Below are positions 1 through 9,348 of a stretch of 49,610 nt of DNA, one piece after another. Source of the DNA: Gracilaria vermiculophylla (lineage: Eukaryota; Rhodophyta; Florideophyceae; Gracilariales; Gracilariaceae); the NCBI GenBank assembly GCA_019155205.2, contig JAHNZQ020000181.1:1191809-1241418 (forward strand), read 5' to 3'. Both the position numbers and the translations under genes were made by a program. Position 1 is the stretch's first letter; each line of letters begins with the position of its first letter. The notes beneath the pieces are model-generated. The model saw nothing but the letters and a program-made list of their open reading frames with translations, ran no database searches and had not been told where the DNA came from.

Positions 1-418
1 GGTAGAATTTATTATTTATTTTAGATATTTTATGCAGGTAATTAGCACAGTAGTGCGACCTGCCGAGGCGGGCTCCCGGCTAGATATTTAAGCTGCCGGA
101 TGAGCTCCACCTCTGGGGAAGTAAAGAGAAGCACCCTTGAGTCTTCTTCTACATTTTCCGGTTGGAGTCTTTTGTCTATTCGTGCAGGTTTCTAAGCCGC
201 CGATCTCCAGGTCGCATCATAACAGCGCTTGTGGGAGCATTGTGCGCCCAATGAACCTCCCCCTCCGCTTGGTGTTTGCGGATCCTTTTTAGAATTCCCC
301 CGGCTCGCGACAGCGGATACCGGAGACCACCTTTAGGAATACGAGCCTTTGGAGTCACTAAAAACTCCTAACGGACGTTGTGCTTTACTACCTCGACAGG
401 AGGGCTGACAGTACCACA
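1..418 (+). repeat. Solo LTR, family 1, copy A (5' end outside window)
   Basis: This is the 3' three quarters of a roughly 555-bp LTR seen again at 4632-5186, 39224-39767 and 46481-47721. Shared landmarks are the run ggtagaat near the left edge, the block acctctggggaagtaaag, the segment around ttccggttggagtct, and the terminus gacagtaccaca ending at 418. Family copies start TGTAGTACAG and end GTACCACA, so the tips form short TG...CA inverted repeats as in LTR retrotransposons. Aligning to copy D puts the missing start about 136 bases left of base 1. The five bases after the terminus (419-423, CACAA) should be the target-site duplication. No gag or pol follows, so it looks like a solo LTR. Confidence 0.85.
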
Positions 419-423
419 CACAA

Positions 424-1487
424 TACTGTCACTGACAGCGCTGGCTGCTAATCGGCAACTGCCATAACTGACAAAGCGACTCCCAGTAGCGTCGCATAGA
501 GAAGTGTGGAAATATTGGTGGTCTCCAGCTCAGCAAGTATATCTTCATTATCGGAAGAAGCGGGCGACAGCAAATAAAACAAAAGCTGTGCGTTACCAGA
601 GCTACTTGTCTCTGCAAGGAACACACAGATGTCGCAAATGGCTTGTGTTACTCGGGCGGCACCACTGAGTAGGTTTCTGCGGTGAGGAGCTAGAAAAGAC
701 AGTGAGAGGAGCGGCAATGAGCAGCGATGACTGCGGTCGACTCTCGTGCAAGGGTATGCAACAAATTATATGCGGCACACAATGCCACAGGGCGGCTCGA
801 TCTCGTCCCACAGCTGAATCTCGCCGACCATTGGGTTCATCCATTTATTTGCTTTCCTGCTCCGAGTCCCGACAAATTCTCTTCTAAACAAATTGTTATT
901 CAACTTGTGTTCAGCATTGAAATTCTCCGACCTCCACCATTAAAGCGATTGAACGCCATAGGATTCGAGCAGGGGCGCATGAATATCCCTGTTCTTCATA
1001 TGATTAGATATTAACGGGATGATGAGGTAGTGTAGAGCGTGTACCTTTCGTTCTTGCTACGTCGAACCACCAAGAAACACAGAGAAGAGATTCAAAAGTA
1101 TTATTCATTTTAACGGGATTATATCAACGCCCGTCATCGAAGCCGGTCATTGGGCATCATGCCCACTCCATTCGTATTGAGTGGCTATCGTCGATATGTG
1201 AAGTAAAACAAGGACGGAAAGTGACGGACAAAAGGGTTCCTGTATTGCTCCGGTCACTGAGATCTAAGCGTTTTCTGCTCTTTCCGTGTTGCCGAAGCGA
1301 AAGATGCTCTTTGCTTGCTCGCCAGCAGAGAGTTCTGCAACTTGAGTGACGTCTGTAGAAGCTGGATCGTTTCCAAGGCTTTATCATCAAACTATGAAAT
1401 CATCCGCATGCGGTATTAGTCGCCGACGCTTGAAAAGTGCTAATCATCGGCCGAATTTTGCAGTATACTGGGTACCATCAGTATGCA
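424..1487. other. Unassigned DNA between solo LTR A and Sel1 relic
   Basis: About 1 kb without a recognisable gene. Short open frames exist on both strands, for example minus 448-717, which has a hydrophobic stretch near its end. None shows a family motif I know. If copy A inserted into a gene as its three relatives did, remnants of that gene should begin at 419, but I could not identify one. Confidence 0.5.
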
Positions 1488-2025
1488 TCATGGGATGGCG
1501 AGTACGTAATAACACTGCACTTGAGCGCTCTCCCACAGCTGCACCGCCCACGGTACGAGCGCAACCACACCACGCGCGGCGTTCTCTACTAGACCCGTCG
1601 ATGCGTTCATTGGAAACACTTCACCTTCCTCACGAATGGTGCTCTCCCGCAGCTTCGCCACCTGCCGTGCCTCCCCCGCCACCCCTACCTCCCCTTCTTC
1701 AGAAGCACACCTAATTCACTCAGCGCACTCACTTCATTTCCCTCTCAGATTGCGTACTCCAACGGCACCACTGCGCGCGGTGCGTGTGCCGCCACCCCTT
1801 CCGCTCTATTGGCCAGTAGACACCCCAACTCATACATCGCATCCACATGATTCCCTGACGCATTGCGAGCTTGACCAGCTCCACAGCTTGCTGTGCATCT
1901 CTTGCCACCCCGTCCATTCTTCAAAGGCAACTCCAAGTTGTTTATCCATGTCACATGAACTCCCTTGCGAATGGCACGCTACCACAGCTGCGCCGCCTGA
2001 GGTGCATCTGCTGCCACCTGGTCTG
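1488..2025 (-). pseudogene. Degenerate Sel1-like repeat (SLR) protein
   Basis: Reading the minus strand across three frames gives tandem units of about 36-40 residues of Sel1/TPR-like type. They include VAADAPQAAQLW(stop)RAI, then GVARDAQQAVELVKLAM, then NHVDAMYELGCLLANRAEGV with AHAPRAVVPLEYAI, then VSALSELGVLLKKGR, and finally a unit ending ARGVVALVPWAVQLWES. SLR proteins usually act as scaffolds for protein complexes. This copy has at least two frameshifts and several in-frame stops, one of them a TAG where the family has Q or E before RAI, so it cannot be translated as one protein. Extent is approximate. Family recognition rests on the repeating A-M-Y-x-L-G-x-L-L and A-V-x-L-x-x-x-A-I patterns. 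Confidence 0.6.
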
Positions 2026-2800
2026 TTCAGAAAGCAGAACAATAATTCTCACGATGCAGAACGGAGTTCGAGAACAAGAGGTGGCAGCAAATCACATTAA
2101 GATGCTTATCGTCTGTAGCTGAAACATTATGCAACTATGAAAGAGTGAGCTTCGCGTTACGAGTCTTTCAGTCCTATCATTCTTCAACCGTGGGTGCAGC
2201 AGGTTGAGAGTGACTGCATTCTTGGAGATGCGAGGGCAACGCGAGTTGTTTCTTATTTCGAAATAGCGGTGCGGCTAACACCATCGTAGAGGTCGCAACA
2301 CGTCTTGTGAAGTTCAAGAACATAAAACTCCCGGGAGAGCTAATTTCTGTCTGCCAAAAGGTACAGAAACTGAATGGCTGTCGCCTGTACTTGGTATTCT
2401 TACAGGGATACTCTGCGAGTTCTACAAAATAATATGCCACCCATAGCTTTTACCTGAAAAAGACAACCAGCTCAGCCAATCGCACGCGGCTGTCTATACC
2501 TCCCGCCAATAATCCCGTTTTGTACCGCTCACTTTGCAGACTTAGGTGGCATTCCCGCGTTTTCAAATTCGACTTCTTTTGCGTGCCGGCTCACGTGCAG
2601 CACCTTCATCGCCCGATCGACATCAATACAACTGCATAGAAGCATGATATGCAACAAATGCGCTATGAGCGCAAATCATTGCCAGGCTGACCCCTGAAGA
2701 CAATCGTCAATCTCAATGCGCACACAAAAGTCACTCGCAACAACATACATGCAATAACTTCAGCCGTGATTTACACAGCACATATCACATCTAGAATGCC
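2026..2800. other. Unassigned DNA upstream of Harbinger element 2
   Basis: I see no recognisable coding motif. A minus-strand frame at 2177-2440 is open but has no family signature. The stretch probably holds the left end of the Harbinger element that follows, but I could not pick out its terminal inverted repeat by eye. Confidence 0.4.
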
Positions 2801-2815
2801 ACATCTTCAAATGTA

Positions 2816-3919
2816 TTGGCACATTACGCTCTCGAGACACAGAACGCAGACGTTTTTAAAGATTCTTACACTCATGCACCTCCAGCACCAGCGCCAGATA
2901 TTGAATGCGTTGAAATTGTAGCCTCATCTGTAGCCAGCAAATCAAAACCACCACGAACGCCACGCAAAGCATTTGCAAAGCTCAAGGAGGGCACTTCAAA
3001 ACCAACAGGAAAAGGTAAGCCATATTCAAGTACTGATGGTCTCATAATAGCTGAAAGTTGGATTGAACAGTGTGCACAGGGTCTGAAACAGAAGCGAGAA
3101 CAATTTTGGAGTTCTATTTAGACCCGATGCGCAAATAGAGGAGTAGTGCGTACATCGCATTCCATCAGATCTACCTGGGACAGACTGGCGCGGGCCTCGC
3201 AACACTACATTGCGGCGAGAAAAAAAAATGAGTAATAGAAAATATCAGGCGTCAATGAAGACGATATAAACGACAGAGCCATGCAACTGTACCTTTTGCC
3301 AGCTGGACGTAAGGAAAACCAAGGTACATTTCAATACGCTCCAGAGTTCATGTATTTTGATGCAGAAACTACCTGAGTACGCAGAAACTACCTGAGTACA
3401 CAACCGAAATTTTCAGATACGTACAGTGGCACCGGTGATACAGTTGAAGGGTGTAGGGTGAAATCGGATCATGACCAAAATGAAAGTACAGTAAAGACCG
3501 GAAAGAGCGCACTGGTATCAGGGTCTGAAAGTTCAAATGACTACGAGGACGTGAATGTGAATGCAGAAAGAAGGCGCTCATTGGGCTTTAAGAAGCGCAA
3601 ACTCCTAGAACGTGAGCGGAAAGAAGATGAAGAACTGTCCGAAATCATTAGAATCATGCAGGGAACTATGGAAAAGACCTGTGCGTTTACGGAAAGGTTT
3701 ATCGCGCAAGCAGAAATCCAGGATCGGAGAGATAGTGATTTCAGATTGCTACAGTTACTTCCAGATGGAAGTTCCGAACGCCAAATTGTCCTGAAGAGAA
3801 AATTGGACAACAAGTACTGCGCTGCGAAGGAAAGCCAAGAGCAAAACAATTTCCGAATTGGGGCAGGGAATAGTGAAAGTGCATCAGAACACAACGCGAA
3901 CACTGAAAACCGTAATTAA
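2816..3919 (+). pseudogene. Harbinger MYB/SANT-like accessory protein, broken
   Basis: The N-terminal part (2816-3121) carries a Pro/Lys-rich leader and then the MYB/SANT-like start around GLIIAESWIEQCAQG. The conserved continuation reads on past a stop as TRCANRGVVRTSHSIRSTWD, the usual helix with W at its end. The C-terminal part (about 3400-3919) is a charged coiled-coil-like region (ERERKEDEELSEIIRIMQG) typical of these accessory proteins, which in this superfamily bring the transposase to DNA and the nucleus. Stops, a frameshift and a 19-bp tandem duplication (3362-3399) split it. No clear ATG was found at the 5' end, so the start is uncertain. Confidence 0.65.
3362..3399 (+). repeat. 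Perfect 19-bp tandem duplication
   Basis: The 19-base unit gcagaaactacctgagtac occurs twice head-to-tail without mismatch (3362-3380 and 3381-3399). Nineteen is not a multiple of three, so it shifts the reading frame of the surrounding accessory gene. It looks like a recent slippage or repair event within an already decaying gene. Confidence 0.95.
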
Positions 3920-4110
3920 GAAAGTGAGCAAGGTGCAAAAGGCGCGGAAAAGGAGGGTCTCAATGATGAAAATCTCTCTCCAGGGGATCTCGGAAGAAGC
4001 TCTGAGAGACCTTCCTCTCCGAGGTCAGGGCAAGGCGCAGCGGAACGTCTCTCAGGCTGAACCTACTCCTTAGATTTTCCCTTTACTTCACGTAAAACTA
4101 TTCCATTAAG

Positions 4111-6042
4111 CTAAGCCTGCCCTAGTCGTTTTATCAGATCATTTTTCACATTTTCATGCCCAATTGCTGATGAAATAAACCCATACTGCATGAAAAATGA
4201 TTCCCGTTCAGTATTATCTGAGCTGAAGTCGTCGCTTTCCGAACTTTGTGCATGCATTAAAATATCGGCTTGAGACTGTTCAGCCATTGCCTACTCATGT
4301 TGCAGCATCTCCGTTAGTATAATGAGCTCGGATTCCTACTCTTTCTCATCTTTCGCAAATGCTCCTTCTTGCTGTATCCTCATCATCATGTTGTGTAGCA
4401 CGACACATGTCTGCGACATTTGGTTAATTTCGTCAATGAACCAAAGTTTAATTTCATCTCGTAGAACCTTGAACCTCGCCTGTAGAACTCTAAATAAACA
4501 TTTAATATCCTTCCGTCGTTCTTCTTGTTTTGCTGTAAATTTACTCTCTGCGTCAAAAAATTGGTGATGAATCGGCCCAATGAAGGTGTGCCATTTTGGG
4601 TAGATTCCATCTCCCAGAACGTATGGCAAATTTTGGTACTGTCAGCCCTCCTCTCGAGGTAGCAGAGCACACTGTCCGTTGGGAGTTTTTGTTGACTCCA
4701 AAGGTGCGTGTTCCTAAAGGTGGTCTCCGGTATCCACTGTCGCGAGCCGGCGGAATTCTTAAAGAGGATCCGCATACATCAAGCGAAGGGGGAGGTTCAC
4801 TGGGCGGACAATGCTCCTATAGGCGCTGCGATGATGCGAACTGGGAATCGGCGGCTTAGAAACCTGAGGATGATGGACGGGAGTCTCCAACCGGAATAGT
4901 AGATGAAGACTCAAGGGTGCTTGTCTTTACTTCCCCAGAGGTGGAGCTCAACTGGCAGATGAAGTATCAAGCCAGGAGCCCGCCTCGGCAGGTCATACTA
5001 CTGTAGTAAATACCTCCGCAAATTAACTTAAAAAAATAATAATTCTACCGTCTCTTAAGGATACTGTACCGCACGCGGGCAGAATTATGCACCACGTGGC
5101 TCAGTTAATAAAACACGAGCCCTCCTAAGTAATATTGTATCACAAGACCAAAACACCATTTTTTCCTTACCAGCCACTGTACTACACAAATAACGCTCTG
5201 GGGACGTCGAAAGTACTTTGTACGGTGTGTTTAATGCAAAAGGGAATCGATTCAATAGAATATCGTTGATTAGCGGTAATGCTCCAACCAGTGCTAGATC
5301 GTTGTTTGTTGCAGGACGCCCAGCAGCCCAATGCCAGATGTATAAGTTGCAATCGCACCATGCCTCCAAAGTTATTTTCGCCGTTTTGCCTTCGTTGTCG
5401 CTCTGATATTGTCCTTTGAGTTCTAGCGGGCAATTCTTCCTCGTCAATTTGCAGCAGTCAATCGCTCCCACGCAACCCTTACATCCAACGCCCTCATAGC
5501 CGCTAGAGACTGCGTCAAGTTTACACTTGCTTTGTCTCCTGTTGAGATAATTCGGTCCATACAGTTTCAAAAAAACATTCGCAAAACCCATGTAAATAAT
5601 ATCTAATTGACTCTACAGACATCCGTGAGCCATAATCAAAGTCATCAAAACTGCGGTTCGTGCCCAGAAAACGAAAAAATGCTAGGACTTTAACCTCAGA
5701 TTTATGCCCGAGCTTACCGTAAGCGCAACGTCGTTGTTTAAATATGTGCGGAAAGTGCACCAAAAAATCATCATGTATCCACCAAAACATGCTCCGAGGG
5801 ACGCAAAAGGGTTTTCGAAATTGTCAAAGATTGTACACACTGTTCGGCTGCAAATAGTGCTTAGTCCATGCAGATTGGCCCCTTTGTATGTATTGGGATC
5901 CATGAAGACTACCACGACAGTTGTATTTGACCCTCTTCCGCCTACGCTTATTGACAGCAAACAATAATAGTGCCATCGCTTGCTGAAAAACATTGCTCAC
6001 ATATATCAACGTCTGCGTTTCTAGAAGGTTCTGATCAATCAT
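4111..6042 (-). pseudogene. Harbinger-2 DDE transposase, split by a solo LTR
   Basis: A PIF/Harbinger transposase (DDE_Tnp_4 type) on the minus strand. From the N-terminus it shows a basic block NKRRRKRVKYNCRGS, the FRKPF motif at about 5825 (canonical FRRRF) with an in-frame stop just before it, and KVLAFFRFLGTNRSFDDF. It then shows GCVGAIDCCKLTRKNCP at about 5460 (the GxIDC motif with the first catalytic Asp) and IWHWAAGRPATNNDLAL (second Asp region). After the LTR come LGDGIYPKW and RRKDIKCLFRVLQARF (canonical R-x-VE-x-AFG-x-LQ-x-RF), then VVLHNMM and a tail ending NDLIKRLGQA. An in-frame TAG at 4336 precedes the tail. Excising 4632-5186 plus one 5-bp duplication rejoins RYL to PYVLGDG in frame. 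Not functional as it stands. Confidence 0.85.
4632..5186 (-). repeat. Solo LTR, family 1, copy B, with 5-bp TSD
   Basis: A 555-bp insertion in reverse orientation. Read on the minus strand it runs from TGTAGTACAG (at 5186) to GTACCAAA (at 4632). It is flanked by the direct duplication CAAAT on the plus strand (4627-4631 and 5187-5191). Its body matches copies A, C and D throughout, including the block agagcacac...gttgggagttttt and ccccagaggtggagctc. It has no internal coding region, so it is a solo LTR left by LTR-LTR recombination. It lies inside the conserved DDE region of the Harbinger-2 transposase. Confidence 0.92.
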
Positions 6043-6646
6043 AGTCGATAAGATGCTGAAGTCAGTGTCGACGGATAGTTTCAGACATGAATAAAGAGGG
6101 AGAGACAGAACCAACGTGATAGAAATTACAAATCGGGAGAGGTGTGATGGACCTTGCCTTTTGGTATATTGTATGAGGTATTGGTATCATTGGCCCATGT
6201 TGGCTCTCAGTTGCGTGTACTACTCGGACCCTTCCGGTTCGAGGCCACCACTAGGTTTGACTGCATCTCATATATATATTTTCTGTCTCTGAATCGGTGT
6301 TTTAGAGAGAGAAATTTAGAGACACACTAAACATGCTCTAAGAAAATCTCCAGTTATGCAGATCCAAATACACAAATCATCAAATTTGAAAATTTACTTT
6401 TATCGTGTCGCACCACAAGTAAAAAGAAAGGTAAAAAATTATCCAAGGTAGAAATCCGGGGTCCAAATATGTAAAATTTGCTCGGATACCTCCAATATTC
6501 AGAGCGATTTAGCTTTCCAAATGCAGAGCAGTTATTGGATGCAATTTCGCGGCAAGCGCAAAACTACTTGGCATCCAAATAGTTATGGCGCTCCATCAAC
6601 AAACATGTTAACCTTTCTCATCATCGTTCACACACTTTCCCCGAGC
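6043..6646. other. Spacer between Harbinger-2 and Harbinger-1
   Basis: AT-rich spacer of about 600 bp without a coding motif. It includes an atatatata run near 6271 and a tRNA-like segment near 6190-6260 listed separately. The 5' part of an in-frame extension of the next gene (from 6521) also falls here. The facing ends of the two Harbinger elements must lie in this spacer, but I could not define them. Confidence 0.4.
6190..6262 (+). ncRNA. Possible tRNA-like / tRNA-derived SINE head (A box + B box)
   Basis: An A-box-like TGGCTCTCAGTTG (6201-6213) is followed about 35 bases downstream by GGTTCGAGGCC (6236-6246), a good match to the pol III B box and tRNA T-loop. The spacing suits a tRNA-derived promoter. 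I could not fold a convincing full cloverleaf: the T stem pairs poorly beyond two GC pairs. It is more likely a decayed tRNA or SINE head than a working tRNA. No second copy was noticed in this window. Confidence 0.3.
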
Positions 6647-7486
6647 ATGACGGCAACTGAACCTCCTTCGACGGCAACAGACCTAACCACGAAGCTTACC
6701 GATACTCAGAAGAAAATAATAGCCCGAGGATCCAGCTTTACACCTATTGAAGATGTAACAATTACAAAAGCGTGGATTGCAGCTTCCGAGAATCCTATTG
6801 TTGGTCCTGAGCAAGAAGGGAATTTACTCTTTCGGAGTGTTCAAAACATCTACAATGACAAGTTCAAACACGCAAACAGAAAGATTAGATCAATGGAATC
6901 AGTCAAGGCCCGTTACATAACAGTTCACAATGAATGCACGCGCTTTGCTGGTTGTCATGCACGCGTTGTGCGGTCTCGCCCTAGTGACATCTCAATCGGA
7001 GACATGATCAACATGGCGACTGCTCTTTACAATCGTACAGAAGTAAATGAAGTTGAGCATGACTGTGGTACACCCTTTCGTTTTATAAAGTCTTGGCATA
7101 TCCTTGGTAATCACGAAAAATACAAAGTAGGTGGAGAGGTATCGAAAGATTGTATTACAGACAATTACTCTACAGCTATCTCTATGCAAAGCGGAGCGGA
7201 GCTTCTTAATGACTACGATTTGGTCGTCCCTGTACATAAAAAGCGTCCAATAGGAAGTAAAAGAGCGAAAGAGAATCAAAGAAAGACAAAAGAATCTGCT
7301 AAGAAAATTCGACTTGCTGCTGAAATTGTCGATGCTCAGTCGCTAAGACGACATTTCGTAATACTACTGTATACCAATGCACCGTCCGGATGCTATAGCA
7401 GTCAGTCTTTCGAGTACTTTAATACTAGGTGTGCGCGTGTTGTTGCAGATCTTCTCAGGGAAGAGAACACTGAAGCCCACAATTAA
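6647..7486 (+). CDS. Harbinger-1 MYB/SANT-like accessory protein
   Basis: An open frame of 279 residues from the ATG at 6647. The frame is open further upstream to 6521, but homology begins after 6647. The MYB/SANT-like domain is clear: SSFTPIEDVTITKAWIAASE, then GNLLFRSVQNIYNDKF and SMESVKARYITVHNECTRFA, then CGTPFRFIKSWHILGNHEKY. This is the W-x6-tryptophan helix arrangement seen in Harbinger accessory and NAM-associated proteins. A basic block KKRPIGSKRAKENQRK near residue 200 is a likely nuclear signal. The family partner binds transposon ends with the transposase, which lies convergently at 8922-7829. There is no internal stop, unlike its partner. The frame ends at a TAA at 7484-7486. 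Confidence 0.75.
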   Translation: MTATEPPSTATDLTTKLTDTQKKIIARGSSFTPIEDVTITKAWIAASENPIVGPEQEGNLLFRSVQNIYNDKFKHANRKIRSMESVKARYITVHNECTRFAGCHARVVRSRPSDISIGDMINMATALYNRTEVNEVEHDCGTPFRFIKSWHILGNHEKYKVGGEVSKDCITDNYSTAISMQSGAELLNDYDLVVPVHKKRPIGSKRAKENQRKTKESAKKIRLAAEIVDAQSLRRHFVILLYTNAPSGCYSSQSFEYFNTRCARVVADLLREENTEAHN

Positions 7487-7828
7487 GTATAGCAACGTTG
7501 AATAAACGATCATTGTTCGCTCTCGACGTACGCTTTGAGCGGCGAGGGAAGACTCCGCCGGAGCGGCAGGCCGAGGAACAAAGCCTATGCCACTACCACG
7601 CGGACTGCGCCTGCACCCATGAACAGCGCACGTAGCGCGCGAAGCGCGCATCGAATGCGATTATTTGTTGCCTTTAAAATCCTACAGATGATTCATAACC
7701 AACTATCTGGTGCGAAAGTTTTCCGACTGTCTGTTTGTAAGTCTAGATAACGCACACATTGCTGCGATCGAACCATCTGGCGGTACGAGATTGTTGTTTC
7801 CAGTATCGGTTTCCCACATCGGCTTTCA
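7487..7828. other. 3' spacer between the convergent Harbinger-1 genes
   Basis: A 342-bp spacer between two converging stop codons. It contains a GC-rich stretch (about 7535-7660) with a small hairpin at 7635-7649 (gcgcgc, loop gaa, gcgcgc). Short frames on both strands here are composition artefacts, and no gene is supported. Confidence 0.5.
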
Positions 7829-8922
7829 TTATTTGACATCAGTATCACCACTCTCATTTCCAGACTGACTTTCTGCAGCCTCGGAAATTGCCATACGGTG
7901 CTCAACCATCATATTATGTAAAATATCCCAACATTTCATGAATGGCAGCATTGTTGTTTTATACCAAAAACGACTGCAACGACCGAGAATGGGCCATTTA
8001 ACCTGCAATACGCCAAACGCTCACTCAAAATCCTTTCTCACACCTTCTTGGCAAACAGCCATTAACTTTTCTTTCCGCGAAATTGGTTGTGAAACCGTCT
8101 GGATGAAACAAGGCCAGTTTGGAAATATTCCGTCAGCCGACAAGTAGGGCACACAGCGCATTTCTCCCTCAATTTTATACTGAACTGGAAGCAGGCAGGT
8201 ACCGTTCGCTACTTTGCTTGACAATGTAGATGATTCCAGCCCATTAATATCGTTAGCGCTTCCAGGCATCCCAAAGAATAGATGCCAAATCCACAGCTGA
8301 TAGTCCGCAATACACTCCATTGCAATCGTTGCAACCCCTCCTTCTCTCTGAAATAGCCCATGATAAGGCGTAGAACAGTCTTTCCATACCCACTACGCAC
8401 AATCAATTTTACCAATCATCTCTGGAAACCCCCTTTTCTCCGACCTTGCCAATAGGTTTTGAAGATCTTCTTTTGTACATGTGCGCAAATACTCCTCACC
8501 GAAGCAGAGCACACTTGCCTCACAGAACCTATCCATGCATTCCAGGGCACTAGACTCTCCAATTCTGACATACTTATCTACAGACTTCGCCGCCGAACCG
8601 TGGGACAATAAACGCGGCGATGCTGTACCTTTCTGTAGAGATTTTAGTCATTTACAACTGTTGCAATCTGTGCGTTGCGTAAAGTAAGGGTCATGCACTT
8701 CCAAATCTGTAGAAAAAGCGTTCGAGAATGGGACGGATTGTTCGAAAGCGACGTTAATAGTGCGTGGAGCTATAAAAATGGGCAGGTAAGAAACCTTCAT
8801 TACAGAGTCGCTGTGCTGCTTCTTTTCTCTCACGCTCAACTTTTTGTGCATAACCTGGCACTGACCCTCCATGCTTTCTCTCCGTTTCTTGATTACTGCT
8901 GCTGTTAATCAGAGACACCGTG
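7829..8922 (-). pseudogene. Harbinger-1 DDE transposase, lightly decayed
   Basis: Minus-strand PIF/Harbinger transposase. The N-terminal frame reads ERKHGGSVPG...VERERKEAAQRL and then (stop)RRFRTIRPILERFF, the HGGS and RRRF motifs of the family. A frameshift near 8705 leads into DPYFTQRTD, and a stop follows. Next come KYVRIGESSALECMDRFCEA, EDLQNLLARSEKRGFPEMIG with KIDCAQWVWKDC (first Asp), IWHLFFGMPGSANDING (second Asp region) and LSADGIFPNWPCF. The sequence RKDFE(stop)AFGVLQVKWPIL follows, where TGA sits at the family's conserved Arg. The tail is WDILHNMMVEHRM, ending at TAA 7829-7831. The catalytic region is otherwise nearly complete and the length is normal. It is broken by stops and one frameshift. 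Confidence 0.85.
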
Positions 8923-9348
8923 TGCAAAAGTCAGTCATCGGCTATCTCATCGATTCACAGGCTATCTGTGGCATCTTCCTTCAAGTTTATGCAGTTCACT
9001 GATGGGGTTGACAAAATGTGAGCTAAAACTATTTTACTCGAATTATGGCCCAACCATTGACTGCATTACACATTGCAATTTGATTTGTGGATTTGTTTAT
9101 TTGTCTATGGTCTTGGTGGAAATGCTCTAATGGAGTATGACGTGGGAGCCGCAATAGAGAGATTACGCAAACCTTGTGATTTTCACATGAGATTGATTAA
9201 GAGTGACACGTTGAATACTTAGGGAAACATAGGCGCAATTTGATTCTGGAGCTCCCTTACATTGCGTTCCAAACTCATATCAAGCTTAACAAACGCGCCA
9301 AAGTAGTAATGTAGTTCGCCTTTTGCACAACTTATAAGTAAAAACCGT
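8923..9348. other. Unassigned spacer
   Basis: About 425 bp of AT-rich DNA between Harbinger-1 and the first Tc1 element. No open frame with a family motif was seen. It should contain the right end of Harbinger-1. Confidence 0.4.

Larger units (their letters stand above)
2816..6042. mobile_element. PIF/Harbinger DNA transposon (Harbinger-2), decayed
   Basis: A two-gene PIF/Harbinger unit. The MYB/SANT-like accessory gene lies on the plus strand (2816-3919) and converges on the DDE transposase gene on the minus strand (6042-4111). The same tail-to-tail arrangement occurs at 6647-8922 and 44591-48189, which supports treating the pair as one element. The transposase is interrupted by a solo LTR (4632-5186). 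Outer ends are only bounded by the genes, because terminal inverted repeats and the 3-bp target duplication typical of the superfamily were not located. Confidence 0.75.
6647..8922. mobile_element. PIF/Harbinger DNA transposon (Harbinger-1)
   Basis: A convergent pair of accessory (+) and transposase (-) genes of the PIF/Harbinger superfamily, about 340 bp apart at their 3' ends. The accessory gene is open while the transposase carries stops and a frameshift, so the element is non-autonomous now. Terminal inverted repeats were not located, and the coordinates are those of the coding parts. Confidence 0.75.

Noticed and set aside
7635..7649. GC hairpin as a transcription terminator
   Set aside because: The context is eukaryotic, there is no U-tract, and the stem is only 6 bp.
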